A stretch of DNA of 64,000 nt from Cognatilysobacter terrigena (GTDB taxonomy: Bacteria > Pseudomonadota > Gammaproteobacteria > Xanthomonadales > Xanthomonadaceae). The position numbers and the translations under genes were made by a program. The notes beneath the pieces are model-generated. The model searched no databases and was not told the origin of the DNA. It saw only the letters and a list, made by a program, of their open reading frames with translations. Where the stretch lies: the NCBI RefSeq assembly GCF_004361065.1, contig NZ_SELT01000006.1, positions 1 to 64,000 of the forward strand, written 5' to 3'. This document shows, piece after piece, positions 1-8,784 of this stretch (position 1 is its first letter; each line of letters opens with the position of its first letter).

Positions 1-598
1 CGGGCCAGACTGAACCTGCCAAGGCTGATGCAGACATGTCGGGGATGGATCACTCGACGATGGACATGTCGGGCATGGACCACAGCGGCATGGACATGTC
101 CGGCATGGACCACGGCGCCGCGACGAAACCGGCGCCCCCGGCAACGCCTGCAACACCCGCGAAGGGCGAGGCGGCGATGTCGGGCATGGACCACAGCGCC
201 ATGGACATGTCGGGCATGGACCACGGCGCGATGGCGATGCCACCGGGCCAGACTGAACCTGCCAAGGCTGATGCAGACATGTCGGGGATGGATCACTCGA
301 CGATGGACATGTCGGGCATGGACCACAGCGGCATGGACATGTCCGGCATGGACCACGGCGCCGCGACGAAACCGGCGCCCCCGGCAACGCCTGCAACACC
401 CGCGAAGGGCGAGGCGGCGATGTCGGGCATGGACCACAGCGCCATGGACATGTCGGGCATGGACCACGGCGCGATGGCGATGCCACCGGGCCAGACTGAA
501 CCTGCCAAGGCTGATGCAGACATGTCGGGGATGGATCACTCGACGATGGACATGTCGGGCATGGACCACAGCGGCATGGACATGTCCGGCATGGACCA
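1..598 (+). repeat. Three tandem 243-bp in-frame repeats inside copB
   Basis: The unit starting with the codons for GQTEPAKADAD recurs at 36, 279 and 522 (Met codon positions), exactly 243 bp (81 codons) apart. The first two copies appear identical, including at silent positions; the third matches until about 598, where it switches into the barrel linker. Each unit contains five MDHS/MDHG motifs. Since the window opens inside a copy, more copies may lie upstream. Confidence 0.95.
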
Positions 599-1364
599 CC
601 GCGCCATGGCGATGCCGGGGATGCAGGCACCCGCCGACCTCCCCGCCGATGCGGCCCCGCGCACGCCGATCCCGGCCGTGACCGAGGCCGATCGCGCGGC
701 CGCGTTCATGCCGCTCGGTGCCGGTCACCCCGCCCACGACAAGCGCAGCAACTCGTTCTGGCTCGTCGATCGGCTCGAGGTTGCCGACACGGCGAAGTCC
801 GGTGGCTGGGAAGGGCTTGCGTGGATCGGCGGCGACGTCCATCGCACGTGGCTGCGCACCGAAGGCGACGTCGAGGACGGCCGGGTGGAGCAGGGCAACC
901 TGGAAGTGCTTTACGGCCGCAGCGTCACCCCGTGGTGGGACCTCGTGGCCGGCGTTCGCCAGGACGTCGGCGAGGGCCCGGATCGCACCTGGGCCGCCTT
1001 CGGCGTCCAGGGCCTGGCGCCCTACAAGTTCGAAGTCGAGGCCACCGCCTACATCGGCGGCAGCGGCCGCACCGCGGCGACGCTTGAAGCCGAGTACGAC
1101 ACGTTGCTGACCAACCGCTTGATCCTGCAGTGGCAGGGCGAAGCGAATCTCTACGGCAAGAGCGATCCCGCGCGCGGCCTGGGGTCCGGTCTGTCCACCG
1201 TCGAGGCCGGCGCACGTCTGCGCTACGAGATCACGCGTCGGTTTGCGCCCTACATCGGCGTCGAGGTCGAGCGCGCGTTCGGCGAGACCGCGCGTCTGCG
1301 GCGCGATGACGGCTTCGATGCCACCGACACCCGCGTCGTCGCGGGCATCCGTTTCTGGTTCTAG
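1..1364 (+). CDS. copB: Copper resistance protein B (CopB/PcoB family), 5'-truncated by window edge
   Basis: Outer-membrane copper resistance protein; the family is thought to bind copper through a Met/His-rich N-terminal region and to sit in the outer membrane as a beta-barrel. The frame is open from the first base, so signal peptide and true start lie upstream; the ATG at 36 is only an internal Met. The visible 453 residues start with about 200 residues of MSGMDHS/MDMSGMDHG-type repeats, then a Pro/Ala linker, then a CopB barrel domain beginning near FWLVDRLEV and ending in the aromatic RFWF expected of an outer-membrane protein. A ribosome site and a cytochrome c gene follow within 13 bases. 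A multicopper oxidase gene copA is normally upstream and would be outside the window. Family assignment is secure. Confidence 0.93.
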   Translation, partial: GQTEPAKADADMSGMDHSTMDMSGMDHSGMDMSGMDHGAATKPAPPATPATPAKGEAAMSGMDHSAMDMSGMDHGAMAMPPGQTEPAKADADMSGMDHSTMDMSGMDHSGMDMSGMDHGAATKPAPPATPATPAKGEAAMSGMDHSAMDMSGMDHGAMAMPPGQTEPAKADADMSGMDHSTMDMSGMDHSGMDMSGMDHRAMAMPGMQAPADLPADAAPRTPIPAVTEADRAAAFMPLGAGHPAHDKRSNSFWLVDRLEVADTAKSGGWEGLAWIGGDVHRTWLRTEGDVEDGRVEQGNLEVLYGRSVTPWWDLVAGVRQDVGEGPDRTWAAFGVQGLAPYKFEVEATAYIGGSGRTAATLEAEYDTLLTNRLILQWQGEANLYGKSDPARGLGSGLSTVEAGARLRYEITRRFAPYIGVEVERAFGETARLRRDDGFDATDTRVVAGIRFWF

Positions 1365-1377
1365 GGGAGGACCTTCC

Positions 1378-2205
1378 ATGAGACCGCACCACCGCAAATG
1401 GGCCACGTCCGCCGTGTTCGCCGTCGCCGCGCTGGCACTTGCCACGGGCGCCGCGCTCGGCTTCGTGCGCGCCGGCGTCTACAACATCGCCGCCGACGAT
1501 CCGCACTACCCGATGACCTACGCGATGCTCGAGCAACTGCGCGATGCATCGATCAAGAAGCGCGCCTCGCAGCTCACGCCGCCGAAGGACCTGATGAGCG
1601 AGGCGCGCATCCGGCAGGGCGCTGGCAACTACAACGCGATGTGCACGCAGTGCCATCTCGCGCCGGGTATGGCGGCGACGGAACTGTCCAAGGGGCTGTA
1701 TCCCACGCCACCCAACCTGACCCGCGAAACGGTCGATGCGGCCGAGGCGTTCTGGACGATCAAGCACGGCATCAAGGCGTCGGGCATGCCGGCCTGGGGC
1801 ACCAGCATGGGCGATGAGTACCTCTGGAACATGGCCGCGTTCCTGCAGCGCCTGCCCAAGCTCGACAAGGCCGGCTACGACGCGCTGGTGGCGACCAGCG
1901 GCGGCCATTCGCACGGTGGCGGGGAGACGGGTGAGGGCGCCGAACCCCATCACGGCGAAGGCGAGCCGTCGCACGAGGACATGGCGATGGACATGCCGAT
2001 GCCCGGCGGCCACATGCATGCGCCCGGCGCGCCGGCGCATGACGACCCGGCGCCGACGCACACGCATGCCCCGGGCACGCCGCCGCATGACGACGCGCCG
2101 CCGGCCGGTTCCGCGCCCGCCCACACGCACGCACCCGGCACGCCGCCGCACACCGACGCACCCAGGCACGTCGATCCGCCCGGCACGCCGCCGCATTCGC
2201 ATTGA
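1378..2205 (+). CDS. Cytochrome c with His-rich C-terminal tail
   Basis: Secreted or membrane-anchored c-type cytochrome, 275 residues. An N-terminal hydrophobic segment (about residues 10-32) follows a basic start and can be an uncleaved anchor or signal. The single haem site CTQCH is at 89-93, and GMPAWG supplies the likely axial Met. After about residue 175 the protein becomes a low-complexity tail with repeated THTHAPGTPPHDD-like units and HEDMAMDMPMPGGH, clearly suited to metal binding. The start at 1378 is preceded by GGGGAGG; the open frame extending upstream to 1243 overlaps copB and is not used. It follows copB directly, so it probably belongs to the copper operon as an electron-transfer or copper-oxidation partner. 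That role is inference. Confidence 0.85.
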   Translation: MRPHHRKWATSAVFAVAALALATGAALGFVRAGVYNIAADDPHYPMTYAMLEQLRDASIKKRASQLTPPKDLMSEARIRQGAGNYNAMCTQCHLAPGMAATELSKGLYPTPPNLTRETVDAAEAFWTIKHGIKASGMPAWGTSMGDEYLWNMAAFLQRLPKLDKAGYDALVATSGGHSHGGGETGEGAEPHHGEGEPSHEDMAMDMPMPGGHMHAPGAPAHDDPAPTHTHAPGTPPHDDAPPAGSAPAHTHAPGTPPHTDAPRHVDPPGTPPHSH

Positions 2206-2221
2206 CCCAAGGGGAACCGCC

Positions 2222-2719
2222 ATGAAGACCACGCTCTTGTTGACCGCGCTCCTGCTCGCTGCGCCGACCGCGCTTGCGCACGAGGGAAAGGCACATGCCG
2301 CGCCCGCGTCGACGCCGTCCAACAATGACGCGCTCGCGCCCGTGATCGCCACCGCCGAGCGCTTCGGCGCTGCTATCAAGGGCGCCGACTTCGACACCGT
2401 CCGCACGCTGCTCGACGAAAAGGTGCTGATCCTGGAAAGTGGCGGCGCCGAACGCTCGCTTGAGGAATACCTGGGTCACCACGCGATCGCCGATGCGGCG
2501 TTCCTCGCGGGCGCCACGGTCAAGGTGACCCACCGCGCGGGTGAGATGCAGGGCACCACCGCCTGGCTCGCGACCGAGAGCGAGATCACGCCTGCGGCCG
2601 GCAGCGATGCAAAACCGCTGCTGAGCACGGAAACGCTGGTGATGCGCAAGGCCGGCAATGCCTGGCGCATCGTGCACGTGCACTGGTCGTCCCGCACGAA
2701 CAAGGCGGCCACGCCATGA
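2222..2719 (+). CDS. Secreted NTF2-like (DUF4440/SnoaL-type) protein
   Basis: A 165-residue protein with a clear Sec signal peptide (MKTTLLLTALLLAAPTALA, cleavage before HEGKAHA). The mature part has the conserved frame of small NTF2-like proteins: a helix with ATAERFGAAIKGADFD, a VLILESGG strand, and a closing WRIVHVHWSSR strand. Such proteins occur often in copper islands, where they may bind metal through the N-terminal HEGKAHA stretch; no enzymatic activity can be assigned. Its stop overlaps the next start (ATGA at 2716-2719), so translation is coupled to the DUF411 gene. Confidence 0.75.
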   Translation: MKTTLLLTALLLAAPTALAHEGKAHAAPASTPSNNDALAPVIATAERFGAAIKGADFDTVRTLLDEKVLILESGGAERSLEEYLGHHAIADAAFLAGATVKVTHRAGEMQGTTAWLATESEITPAAGSDAKPLLSTETLVMRKAGNAWRIVHVHWSSRTNKAATP

Positions 2720-3288
2720 GCCGGCTCGTGCTCATGGCCGCGCTCGCGTTGCCGGTGCTGGGCGCGTGCACGCCGGCGCCGGAGACCGCCACAGATGCCG
2801 CTCCGGTCACGCCGGTCGCTGCCGCAGAGCGCACGCCGGATGTGACAGGCCCTGTGAAAACGCCAACCAGTTCAGCGATCGCCGCGAACACGGCGAGCGC
2901 GTCCGGCCTTCCCATCGCGCTCGTGCACAAGAGCCCGACCTGCGGCTGCTGCACGGCATGGGTCGAGCACTTGCGCAAGGCAGGCTTCACCGTCGAGGTC
3001 GACCAGCGCGAGGACCTGGAGCCGTTGAAAAAGCGCCTGGGCGTGCCGCTGGGCAAGGGCTCGTGCCACACCGCCGAGATCGGCGGGCTCATCGTCGAGG
3101 GCCACGTGCCGGCCGAGGACATCAAGCGCCTGCTCGCGAACCGCGGCAGCGCGCGCGGCCTGGTCCTGCCCGGCATGCCGATGGGCTCGCCCGGCATGGA
3201 GGCCCCCGACGGGCGCGTGCAGCGCTACACGGTGGAGATGATCAATGCGGACGGTGGCACGACCCCGTTCGCCACGCATGGGGAGTAG
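2716..3288 (+). CDS. copG: DUF411 / CopG-type periplasmic metal-binding lipoprotein
   Basis: 190 residues with a lipobox (LPVLGAC, lipidated Cys about residue 18), a 40-residue Ala/Thr/Pro linker, and then a DUF411 domain. The domain carries the hallmark SPTCGCCTAW motif (thioredoxin-like fold with clustered Cys), a conserved GKGSCHTAEIGG segment with a further Cys and His, and a Met-rich LPGMPMGSPGME loop. Family members (CopG, CusX-like) are periplasmic proteins that bind Cu(I)/Cu(II) and may interconvert them. It is coupled to the preceding NTF2-like gene, within the copper operon. The family is recognised with confidence; the redox role is inferred from characterised homologues. Confidence 0.88.
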   Translation: MSRLVLMAALALPVLGACTPAPETATDAAPVTPVAAAERTPDVTGPVKTPTSSAIAANTASASGLPIALVHKSPTCGCCTAWVEHLRKAGFTVEVDQREDLEPLKKRLGVPLGKGSCHTAEIGGLIVEGHVPAEDIKRLLANRGSARGLVLPGMPMGSPGMEAPDGRVQRYTVEMINADGGTTPFATHGE

Positions 3289-3348
3289 CACCCGGGGCGG
3301 CGTGGCGGGCGCGCCGATCCACGCCCGCACCCACAAGGAGTTACCACC

Positions 3349-3708
3349 ATGAGCCATCACACCGCCGAGCACCGCAGCACCGAGATGAACCAGTGCATCA
3401 CCAACTGCTTCAACTGCGCCGCGATCTGCATCGAGACCATCAGCCACTGCCTCCAGATGGGCGGCGAGCACGCCAAGCCCGAGCACATCGGGCTGATGCA
3501 GACCTGCGCGGAGATCTGCACCGTGTCGGCCAACGCCATGCTGCGCGGCGTGCAGGCGCACACCGCCACGTGCGGCGCCTGCGCGGAGGTCTGCCGCATG
3601 TGCGCGCAGGCGTGCGAGTCGATGGGCGATGACGCGGCGATGCAGCGCTGCGCCGAAGCCTGTCGCCGCTGCGCGGAGAGCTGCCGTGCGATGTCCGGTG
3701 GCATGTAA
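3349..3708 (+). CDS. Cys-rich four-helix-bundle copper storage protein (Csp/DUF326)
   Basis: 119 residues with 16 cysteines arranged as CxxxC and CxxC repeats along predicted helices (CITNCFNCAAIC; CAEIC; CGACAEVCRMCAQAC; CAEACRRCAESC). This is the pattern of copper storage proteins that fill a four-helix bundle with Cu(I). It has no Tat or Sec signal, so it resembles the cytosolic Csp3 group rather than the exported Csp1. A good ribosome site (AAGGAG) lies just before ATG 3349. It closes the copB-led operon, followed by a strong terminator. It would buffer cytosolic Cu(I). Confidence 0.9.
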   Translation: MSHHTAEHRSTEMNQCITNCFNCAAICIETISHCLQMGGEHAKPEHIGLMQTCAEICTVSANAMLRGVQAHTATCGACAEVCRMCAQACESMGDDAAMQRCAEACRRCAESCRAMSGGM

Positions 3709-3720
3709 CCGCCCCATGCG

Positions 3721-3746
3721 AACGGCCCCGCCGAGGCGGGGCCGTT
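3721..3746. terminator. Bidirectional terminator hairpin between convergent genes
   Basis: A perfect 11-12 bp GC-rich stem (3721-3731 with 3736-3746) around a 4-base loop, located between the stop of the Csp gene and the stop of the convergent DUF305 gene. It lacks a long T-run on the plus strand but its position suits both transcripts. Confidence 0.75.
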
Positions 3747-3769
3747 CCACGTGCGTGTCGCACCGGCGG

Positions 3770-4192
3770 TTACTTCTTCGCCGGCGCCTTGTACTTGGCC
3801 ATGATCCGGATTTCCTCGGCCTGCGCCGCCTTCATCTTCTGCGCCAGGGCACGAAGCTCGGCGTTCTTGCCGTACTTGAGCAGCACGTCCGACATCTGGA
3901 TCGCCTGCTGGTGATGCATCGTCATCATCGTGGCGAAGTCGGTGTCGACGTTGCCGGTCATGGGCATGGGTCCCTGCATGTGCATCTTCATGCCCTTCAT
4001 CATGACCTCGTGCAGCTGCTTGCTGCCCTCGCTCATGTTGGCCATCCCGGCCATGTCGTGGTTCATGCCCGCCATCGAATGACTCTGCGCTGCGGGCTTC
4101 TTGTCGGTCTCGTGCGCGACCGCGATCGCCGCGCCGCCGAGCGTGGTGGCCAGTACGAGCGCGAGGACGGTCAGTCGGTTCTTGGTGCTCAT
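3770..4192 (-). CDS. Periplasmic DUF305 protein (CopM-like)
   Basis: 140 residues: signal peptide (MSTKNRLTVLALVLATTLGG...AIAVA) then a Met/His-rich stretch (HSMAGMNHDMAGMANM) and a four-helix DUF305 domain with the conserved MMTMHHQQAIQMSD core and KMKAAQAEEI helix. DUF305 proteins bind copper/silver in the periplasm (CopM in cyanobacteria). Start chosen at 4192 because it has an AAGGAG site and an immediate signal peptide; the longer open frame to 4321 overlaps the divergent merR regulatory region. Divergent from the merR-ATPase operon, suggesting shared control by the MerR protein. Confidence 0.85.
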   Translation of the reverse strand: MSTKNRLTVLALVLATTLGGAAIAVAHETDKKPAAQSHSMAGMNHDMAGMANMSEGSKQLHEVMMKGMKMHMQGPMPMTGNVDTDFATMMTMHHQQAIQMSDVLLKYGKNAELRALAQKMKAAQAEEIRIMAKYKAPAKK

Positions 4193-4286
4193 GGTGATCT
4201 CCTTGCCGATCCGCCGGGGGTAGCGGTGGGCGTTGTTTCGCATCCGCGCGGTGCAAGTGCAGTGAACCGCACGCGTCAAACACCGG

Positions 4287-4308
4287 ACTCTGGACTCGTG
4301 TCCCGAGT
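4287..4308. promoter_or_regulatory. Candidate MerR-family operator (22-bp imperfect palindrome)
   Basis: ACTCTGGAC at 4287-4295 mirrors GTCCCGAGT at 4300-4308; 9 of 11 base pairs of the 22-bp dyad match. It lies 36 bases before the merR start and between two divergent copper genes. No clear -35/-10 pair with the long MerR spacer could be fixed on either side, so the exact promoter is uncertain. Confidence 0.5.
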
Positions 4309-4344
4309 GCGCACTCAACACGATGGATCGGGGAGCACACGATC

Positions 4345-4752
4345 ATGAAGATCGGCGAACTTGCGCGGCGCGTCGGGATTCCGATCGACACCGTCCGCTA
4401 CTACGAACGCAACGGCCTGCTGCCACCGCCGGCGCGGCGTGCGTCCGGCTATCGCGAGTACGAGGAGGCCGACATTCCGCGCCTGCGCTTCGTGCTGCGT
4501 GCAAAGCAGCTCGGGTTCTCGCTCATCGAAATCCGCGAGCTGCTCGAGCTGTCCGACGAACACGTCGGCAACGTCGGCAACCTCAAAGCGGCGGCAAGCG
4601 CGAAGCTCGGCGAGATCGAGGATCGCATCGGCCAGCTCACCCGCATCCGCGACGCGCTGCGCACGATGATCCAGGCGTGCCCCGGACACGGTCCCGTGAC
4701 CGAGTGCCCGATCCGTTCGGCGTTGCTCGACGATGAAAGGCCCCGCGCATGA
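4345..4752 (+). CDS. MerR-family metal-responsive regulator, CueR-like
   Basis: 135 residues with the MerR winged helix-turn-helix ([31 protein letters not shown]), a dimerisation coiled coil, and a C-terminal metal loop C112-PGHGPVTE-C121-PI. The residue matching the Cys79 of divalent-metal sensors (ZntR, CadR, PbrR) is not Cys here (around NVGNV at 76-80), which points to the monovalent CueR group (Cu+, Ag+, Au+). The two-Cys loop is one residue longer than in E. coli CueR, so specificity is inferred, not certain. Its stop overlaps the start of the copper ATPase (ATGA, 4749-4752), giving a regulator-pump operon. Confidence 0.85.
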   Translation: MKIGELARRVGIPIDTVRYYERNGLLPPPARRASGYREYEEADIPRLRFVLRAKQLGFSLIEIRELLELSDEHVGNVGNLKAAASAKLGEIEDRIGQLTRIRDALRTMIQACPGHGPVTECPIRSALLDDERPRA

Positions 4753-7208
4753 GCCAGGCGCGCACCGCGACGGACCCGGTTTGCGGCATGCACGTGCCGC
4801 CCGACTCGCCGCATCGCTTCTCCTATGGCGGCGGTCTATTCGTGTTCTGCTCCGAGTCGTGTCGCGAGCGCTTTGCGCAGACACCGGATCGCTACCTTGT
4901 GTCGGCGTCGGCCGACGTTGCGGCCGCCTCACCGCCCGTTGCGTTCCCTGCGGTGGCTGCGCACCCGCACGCCGAGCCCTACGTGCACGCCCAGCCGCAC
5001 AGGCACGCGCACACGGACGCCTCTGCCGCTACGCCGGTTGAAACGGTGAGGGCCGGCACGGTGTACACGTGCCCGATGCATCCGCAGATCCGGCAGGACG
5101 TGCCGGGCAGCTGTCCGATCTGCGGCATGGCGCTTGAGCCGTTGATGCCGACGGCCGACGAAGGTCCGGTGCCTGAACTCGTCGACTTCACGCGCCGGTT
5201 CTGGCGGACGCTGCCGCTGACCCTCGTCGTGCTGGTGCTCGCAATGGCGGGGCACCGGATTCCGGGGTTGTCCGCGGCCGCGCGCAGCTGGATTGAGTTG
5301 GTGCTGTCCACGCCGGTCGTGCTGTGGGCCGGCGCGCCTTTCTTCGTGCGCTGGGCGCACTCGATCGCGAACCGCAGTCCGAACATGTGGACGCTGATCG
5401 GCACCGGCGTGGGCGCGGCGTACCTCTACAGCGTCGTGGCCACCGTCGCGCCCGGGCTGGTCCCCGCAGCGTTCTATGCGCATGGCCGCGTCGGTGTGTA
5501 CTTCGAGGCGGCCGCCGCGATCGTATCGCTCACGCTGCTCGGCCAGGTGCTCGAGCTTCGCGCGCGCTCGCAGACCTCGGGCGCGATCCGCGCGCTGCTG
5601 GGCCTCGCGCCCAAGACGGCGCGTCGGCTGGGCGCGGATGGGACCGAAGAAGACGTGGCGCTCGAGGCCGTGCAGGTCGGCGACTGCTTGCGCGTACGCC
5701 CCGGCGAGAAGGTGCCGGTCGATGGCGTCGTCCTGGAGGGGCAGTCGAACGTGGATGAGTCGATGCTCACCGGCGAACCGGTTCCGGTTTCGAAGGCGCC
5801 GGGCGCGAGCGTGATCGGCGCGACCTTGAACACCACCGGCAGCCTGGTCATCGAGGCGCGTGCGGTGGGCGAGGGCAGCGTGCTAGCGCAGATCGTGCAG
5901 CTGGTGGCCACTGCGCAGCGTTCGCGTGCGCCGCTGCAGCGCCTGGCCGATCGGGCCGCCTACTGGTTCGTGCTGGCCGTGCTCGCCATCGCGGTGGCCA
6001 CGCTGCTGGTGTGGGGTTTGTTCGGCCCCGAGCCATCGTGGACCTACGGGCTACTCAACGCGGTGGCGGTGCTGATCATTGCGTGCCCGTGCGCGCTGGG
6101 CCTCGCCACGCCGATGTCGGTGATGGTCGCGACGGGCCGCGCCGCCCACGCCGGCGTGCTGTTCCGCGACGCGGAGGCGCTCGAGCGCCTGCGCGAGGTC
6201 GACACGCTGATTGTGGACAAGACCGGCACGCTAACTGAGGGCCGGGCCCGCTTTTTCGACCTGCTGGCCACCAACGGCTTTGTTGCGACCGACGTGCTGC
6301 GCCTGGCAGCCTCGCTGGATGCCGGCAGCGAGCATCCCCTCGCCGCGGCCATCGTCGCCGAGGCCCACGCGCGGCACCTGCCGCTGTCGCCGGCGGCCGG
6401 GTTCGAGTCGGTTACCGGGCTCGGGGTGCGCGGGCAGGTCGAGGGCCAGGCGTTGCGCTTGGGCAACACGCAGCTGATGGTCGATGCTGCGATCGATGTC
6501 ACGCCGCTGCGCGAGGACGCCGAGCGCCTGCGCGGGCAGGGCGCCAGCGTTATGTTCCTGGCCGTGGACGGGCAAGCGGCGGGGCTGATCGCGGTCGCCG
6601 ACCCGATCAAGGACAGTGCCGGTGTCGCCCTGCGTGAGCTGCTCCAGGTCGGGATCCGGGTCGTGATGGCGACCGGCGACGGCGTCACCACCGCGCAGGC
6701 CGTCGCGCGCACGCTCGGCATCGAGGAGGTGCACGGCGAGGTCCGGCCCGAGGACAAGGCCGCGCTGGTGGCCGAGCTCAAGGCGCAGGGCCGCGTGGTC
6801 GCGATGGCCGGCGACGGCATCAACGATGCACCCGCGCTTGCCGCAAGCGACGTCGGCATTGCGATGGGCACCGGCACGGACGTGGCCATGTCGACGGCGC
6901 ACGTGACGCTGGTGCGCGGTGACCTGCGGGCCATTGCGCGTGCGCGGCACATTTCGCAGGCGACGGTCTCCAACATGCGACAGAACCTCGCGTTTGCGCT
7001 GGTCTACAACGCGCTCGGCGTGCCGCTGGCCGCGGGCGTGCTTTACCCGGTCACCGGCTGGCTGTTGAGCCCGATGATCGCCGCGCTCGCCATGAGCCTG
7101 TCCTCGTTCTCGGTCGTGGCCAATGCGCTACGGCTCAACCGCATTACCGAACCCGCGACGCCGGCGCCGCCGTCGCCGCCCCCCTCGCAGCGCGCGTCAT
7201 GCCATTGA
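4749..7208 (+). CDS. copA: Cu(+)-exporting P1B-type ATPase with N-terminal YHS and CPMHP domains
   Basis: 819-residue inner-membrane pump that exports Cu(+) from the cytosol. Order of parts: YHS domain (DPVCGM, C12; FCSESC, C34/C38), a His-rich linker (about 70-92), a heavy-metal-binding [14 protein letters not shown] domain (about 106-135), transmembrane helices, the actuator TGEP loop, the intramembrane CPC at 446-448, phosphorylation D490 in DKTGTLTEG, and [11 protein letters not shown] and MSLSS in the last two membrane helices complete the P1B-1 copper signature. It lacks the usual HMA/CxxC N-terminal domains. Translationally coupled to the upstream merR gene. Confidence 0.93.
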   Translation: MSQARTATDPVCGMHVPPDSPHRFSYGGGLFVFCSESCRERFAQTPDRYLVSASADVAAASPPVAFPAVAAHPHAEPYVHAQPHRHAHTDASAATPVETVRAGTVYTCPMHPQIRQDVPGSCPICGMALEPLMPTADEGPVPELVDFTRRFWRTLPLTLVVLVLAMAGHRIPGLSAAARSWIELVLSTPVVLWAGAPFFVRWAHSIANRSPNMWTLIGTGVGAAYLYSVVATVAPGLVPAAFYAHGRVGVYFEAAAAIVSLTLLGQVLELRARSQTSGAIRALLGLAPKTARRLGADGTEEDVALEAVQVGDCLRVRPGEKVPVDGVVLEGQSNVDESMLTGEPVPVSKAPGASVIGATLNTTGSLVIEARAVGEGSVLAQIVQLVATAQRSRAPLQRLADRAAYWFVLAVLAIAVATLLVWGLFGPEPSWTYGLLNAVAVLIIACPCALGLATPMSVMVATGRAAHAGVLFRDAEALERLREVDTLIVDKTGTLTEGRARFFDLLATNGFVATDVLRLAASLDAGSEHPLAAAIVAEAHARHLPLSPAAGFESVTGLGVRGQVEGQALRLGNTQLMVDAAIDVTPLREDAERLRGQGASVMFLAVDGQAAGLIAVADPIKDSAGVALRELLQVGIRVVMATGDGVTTAQAVARTLGIEEVHGEVRPEDKAALVAELKAQGRVVAMAGDGINDAPALAASDVGIAMGTGTDVAMSTAHVTLVRGDLRAIARARHISQATVSNMRQNLAFALVYNALGVPLAAGVLYPVTGWLLSPMIAALAMSLSSFSVVANALRLNRITEPATPAPPSPPPSQRASCH

Positions 7209-7281
7209 CCCTCGTTCCCGATGGCATGCCGCGCTGCACCTGTTCCCGACCGACCCGGTCTTTCCCCCAAGGAGTCACCCC

Positions 7282-7854
7282 ATGAAGACGATCCTGCTAG
7301 TCCCCCTGCTGCTCGGCACCACGCTCGCGCTCGGCGCGTGCGCCAACAACGCCGATACCAACGCGGACACCGCGTCGGCGACGCCCACAACGGATGCGGC
7401 CGCCGCCGCACCGGCGGCCACGCCGGCCACGACCGATGCGACCGCGAGCACAACCGCCGACGCGGCACCGGGCGCCGCCGACCCGATGGCGGGCATGAGC
7501 GCGCAGGAGCACGCGGCGATGGACGCGGCCACCAAGGCCCACGGCGACGGACATGCCGCGGCGGACGCCGCCAAGGGCGCGACCGGCATGAGCACCAGCA
7601 CGCAGGCCGGCTGGTACACCGCCGGCACGTTCCGCGCCTGCGGCAGTGCGCAGGCGATGAAGGTCGACAACACGGCCGAGATCGACGCGCAGATCAAGAA
7701 GGGCGGCATGAATGCTGGCGATCCGGTCTACGTGCAGGTCGAAGGCATGCCGATGGGCCAGAGCTACATGCTCACACGCGTGGTGCAGGTCGGCTCCAAG
7801 ACGCCGGTACGCGACTGCCCGATGACGGGCACCACGACGCAGACCGGCGGCTGA
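7282..7854 (+). CDS. Unrecognised Ala/Thr-rich lipoprotein
   Basis: 190 residues with a lipoprotein signal (MKTILLVPLL...LALGAC), a long low-complexity A/T/D-rich linker containing MAGMSAQEHAAMD and HGDGHAA, and a conserved-looking C-terminal domain of about 75 residues (GWYTAGTFRACGS...YVQVEGMPMGQSYMLTRVVQVG...DCPMTG) with two Cys that could form a disulfide. I do not recognise the family. The Met/His motifs and the location between a copper ATPase and a DUF305 protein suggest periplasmic metal handling. An AAGGAG site precedes the ATG at 7282; the open frame upstream to 7123 overlaps the ATPase. Confidence 0.7.
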   Translation: MKTILLVPLLLGTTLALGACANNADTNADTASATPTTDAAAAAPAATPATTDATASTTADAAPGAADPMAGMSAQEHAAMDAATKAHGDGHAAADAAKGATGMSTSTQAGWYTAGTFRACGSAQAMKVDNTAEIDAQIKKGGMNAGDPVYVQVEGMPMGQSYMLTRVVQVGSKTPVRDCPMTGTTTQTGG

Positions 7855-7897
7855 GCCTGCGGCGGCGCCCGCACCGGGCGCCGCCCTTCAACGGAGA

Positions 7898-8413
7898 ATG
7901 GCGATGAACATGGATCCGCACGCCGCGCATGGCGCACCGTCGACCACCGCCGGCGGCGCGAAAGCACCGTCGCACTACCGGCGCCTGGCGCTGATGGCGC
8001 TGGTCTCGTTCGCGGTGATGTACGTGCTGATGTACGCGATGGTCGACTCGATCGGCAGCGTGTACATGAGTTCGAACCAGGTCTACATGGCGGGCCTGAT
8101 GGCCGCGCCGATGGTGGCGATCGAGCTCGCGCTGATGGGCATGATGTATCGCGACCGCCGGCTCAACGCGATCCTGATCGGCGCAAGCCTTCTGCTGACC
8201 GCCGTGCTCTGGATGTTGATCCGCACGCAGGCGGGCATCGGCGATCGGCAGTTCCTACGCTCGATGATCCCGCACCACTCCGGCGCGATCCTGATGTGCG
8301 GCAAGGCGAAGATCACCGACCCGCGCATCAAGGCGCTGTGCGCCGACATCATGGTCGGCCAGCGCCGCGAAATCGACCAGATGAAGGCCCTGCTGGCCGA
8401 AGGCGCGCGCTGA
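7898..8413 (+). CDS. Membrane-anchored DUF305-type protein
   Basis: 171 residues. A short Met/His N-terminus (MAMNMDPHAAHG) is followed by about three transmembrane helices (residues 30-50, 58-76, 86-103) and a soluble C-terminal segment with the DUF305 core SMIPHHSGAILMCGKA and the helix IMVGQRREIDQMKALL. Variants with N-terminal helices are common in metal islands and probably present the DUF305 helix bundle to the periplasm. A start at the second Met (7904) is also possible. Stop overlaps the next start. Confidence 0.8.
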   Translation: MAMNMDPHAAHGAPSTTAGGAKAPSHYRRLALMALVSFAVMYVLMYAMVDSIGSVYMSSNQVYMAGLMAAPMVAIELALMGMMYRDRRLNAILIGASLLLTAVLWMLIRTQAGIGDRQFLRSMIPHHSGAILMCGKAKITDPRIKALCADIMVGQRREIDQMKALLAEGAR

Positions 8414-8784
8414 TGGAGGACGCCGAGTTCCGGCAGTACGTGCAGGCCACGCAGCAGATGATCGGCCAGCTGCATGGGCGGGTCGGCCAGCTCAACGACA
8501 CGCTCGGCGGCGTGCAGTCGGCGCTGACCGCGAGCGGGGCGGCGGCGACGCAGCAGATCCAGCTCGCGGCCGGTGCCTACGACATGGCGTACCTGGCCGT
8601 GCGCGCGATGGCGGACATGAGCCCGGAATTCCGCACGGTGCTGCTGCGCATCGCGCAGGAGCCGGCCATCGTCGAGGCGGCGCAAGGCCACCGCGACGCG
8701 CTGCGCGAGGCGCTCGCGGGTGCGCACCGCGCGCTGGGCGAGCGCCCCCGGTTGCGGCCCGTGCCGCCGGATGCCGATGCCTGA
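8413..8784 (+). CDS. Small predicted helical protein, unknown function
   Basis: 123 residues beginning MEDAEFRQYVQATQQM; the start shares a base with the stop of the DUF305 gene (8411-8415, TGATG). No signal peptide, no Cys. The sequence is Ala/Gln-rich with heptad-like spacing (MIGQLHGRVGQLNDTLGGVQSAL) and looks helical, possibly coiled coil. The family is not recognised. Its tight coupling to the DUF305 gene and to the PepSY gene after it is the only functional hint. Confidence 0.6.
   Translation: MEDAEFRQYVQATQQMIGQLHGRVGQLNDTLGGVQSALTASGAAATQQIQLAAGAYDMAYLAVRAMADMSPEFRTVLLRIAQEPAIVEAAQGHRDALREALAGAHRALGERPRLRPVPPDADA

Noticed and set aside
50-523. Two identical 76-residue open frames on the minus strand.
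   Set aside because: They are antisense shadows of the copB repeats, with no ribosome site or domain.
1-600. Regular direct repeats that might be taken for a CRISPR array.
   Set aside because: The 243-bp units are in frame within copB and encode continuous metal-binding repeats; there are no short repeats with unique spacers and no cas genes.
4193-4344. A full MerR promoter (TTGACx with 19-20 bp spacer) for the first MerR operon.
   Set aside because: Only the palindrome at 4287-4308 is convincing; no matching -35 and -10 boxes with proper spacing could be assigned on either strand.
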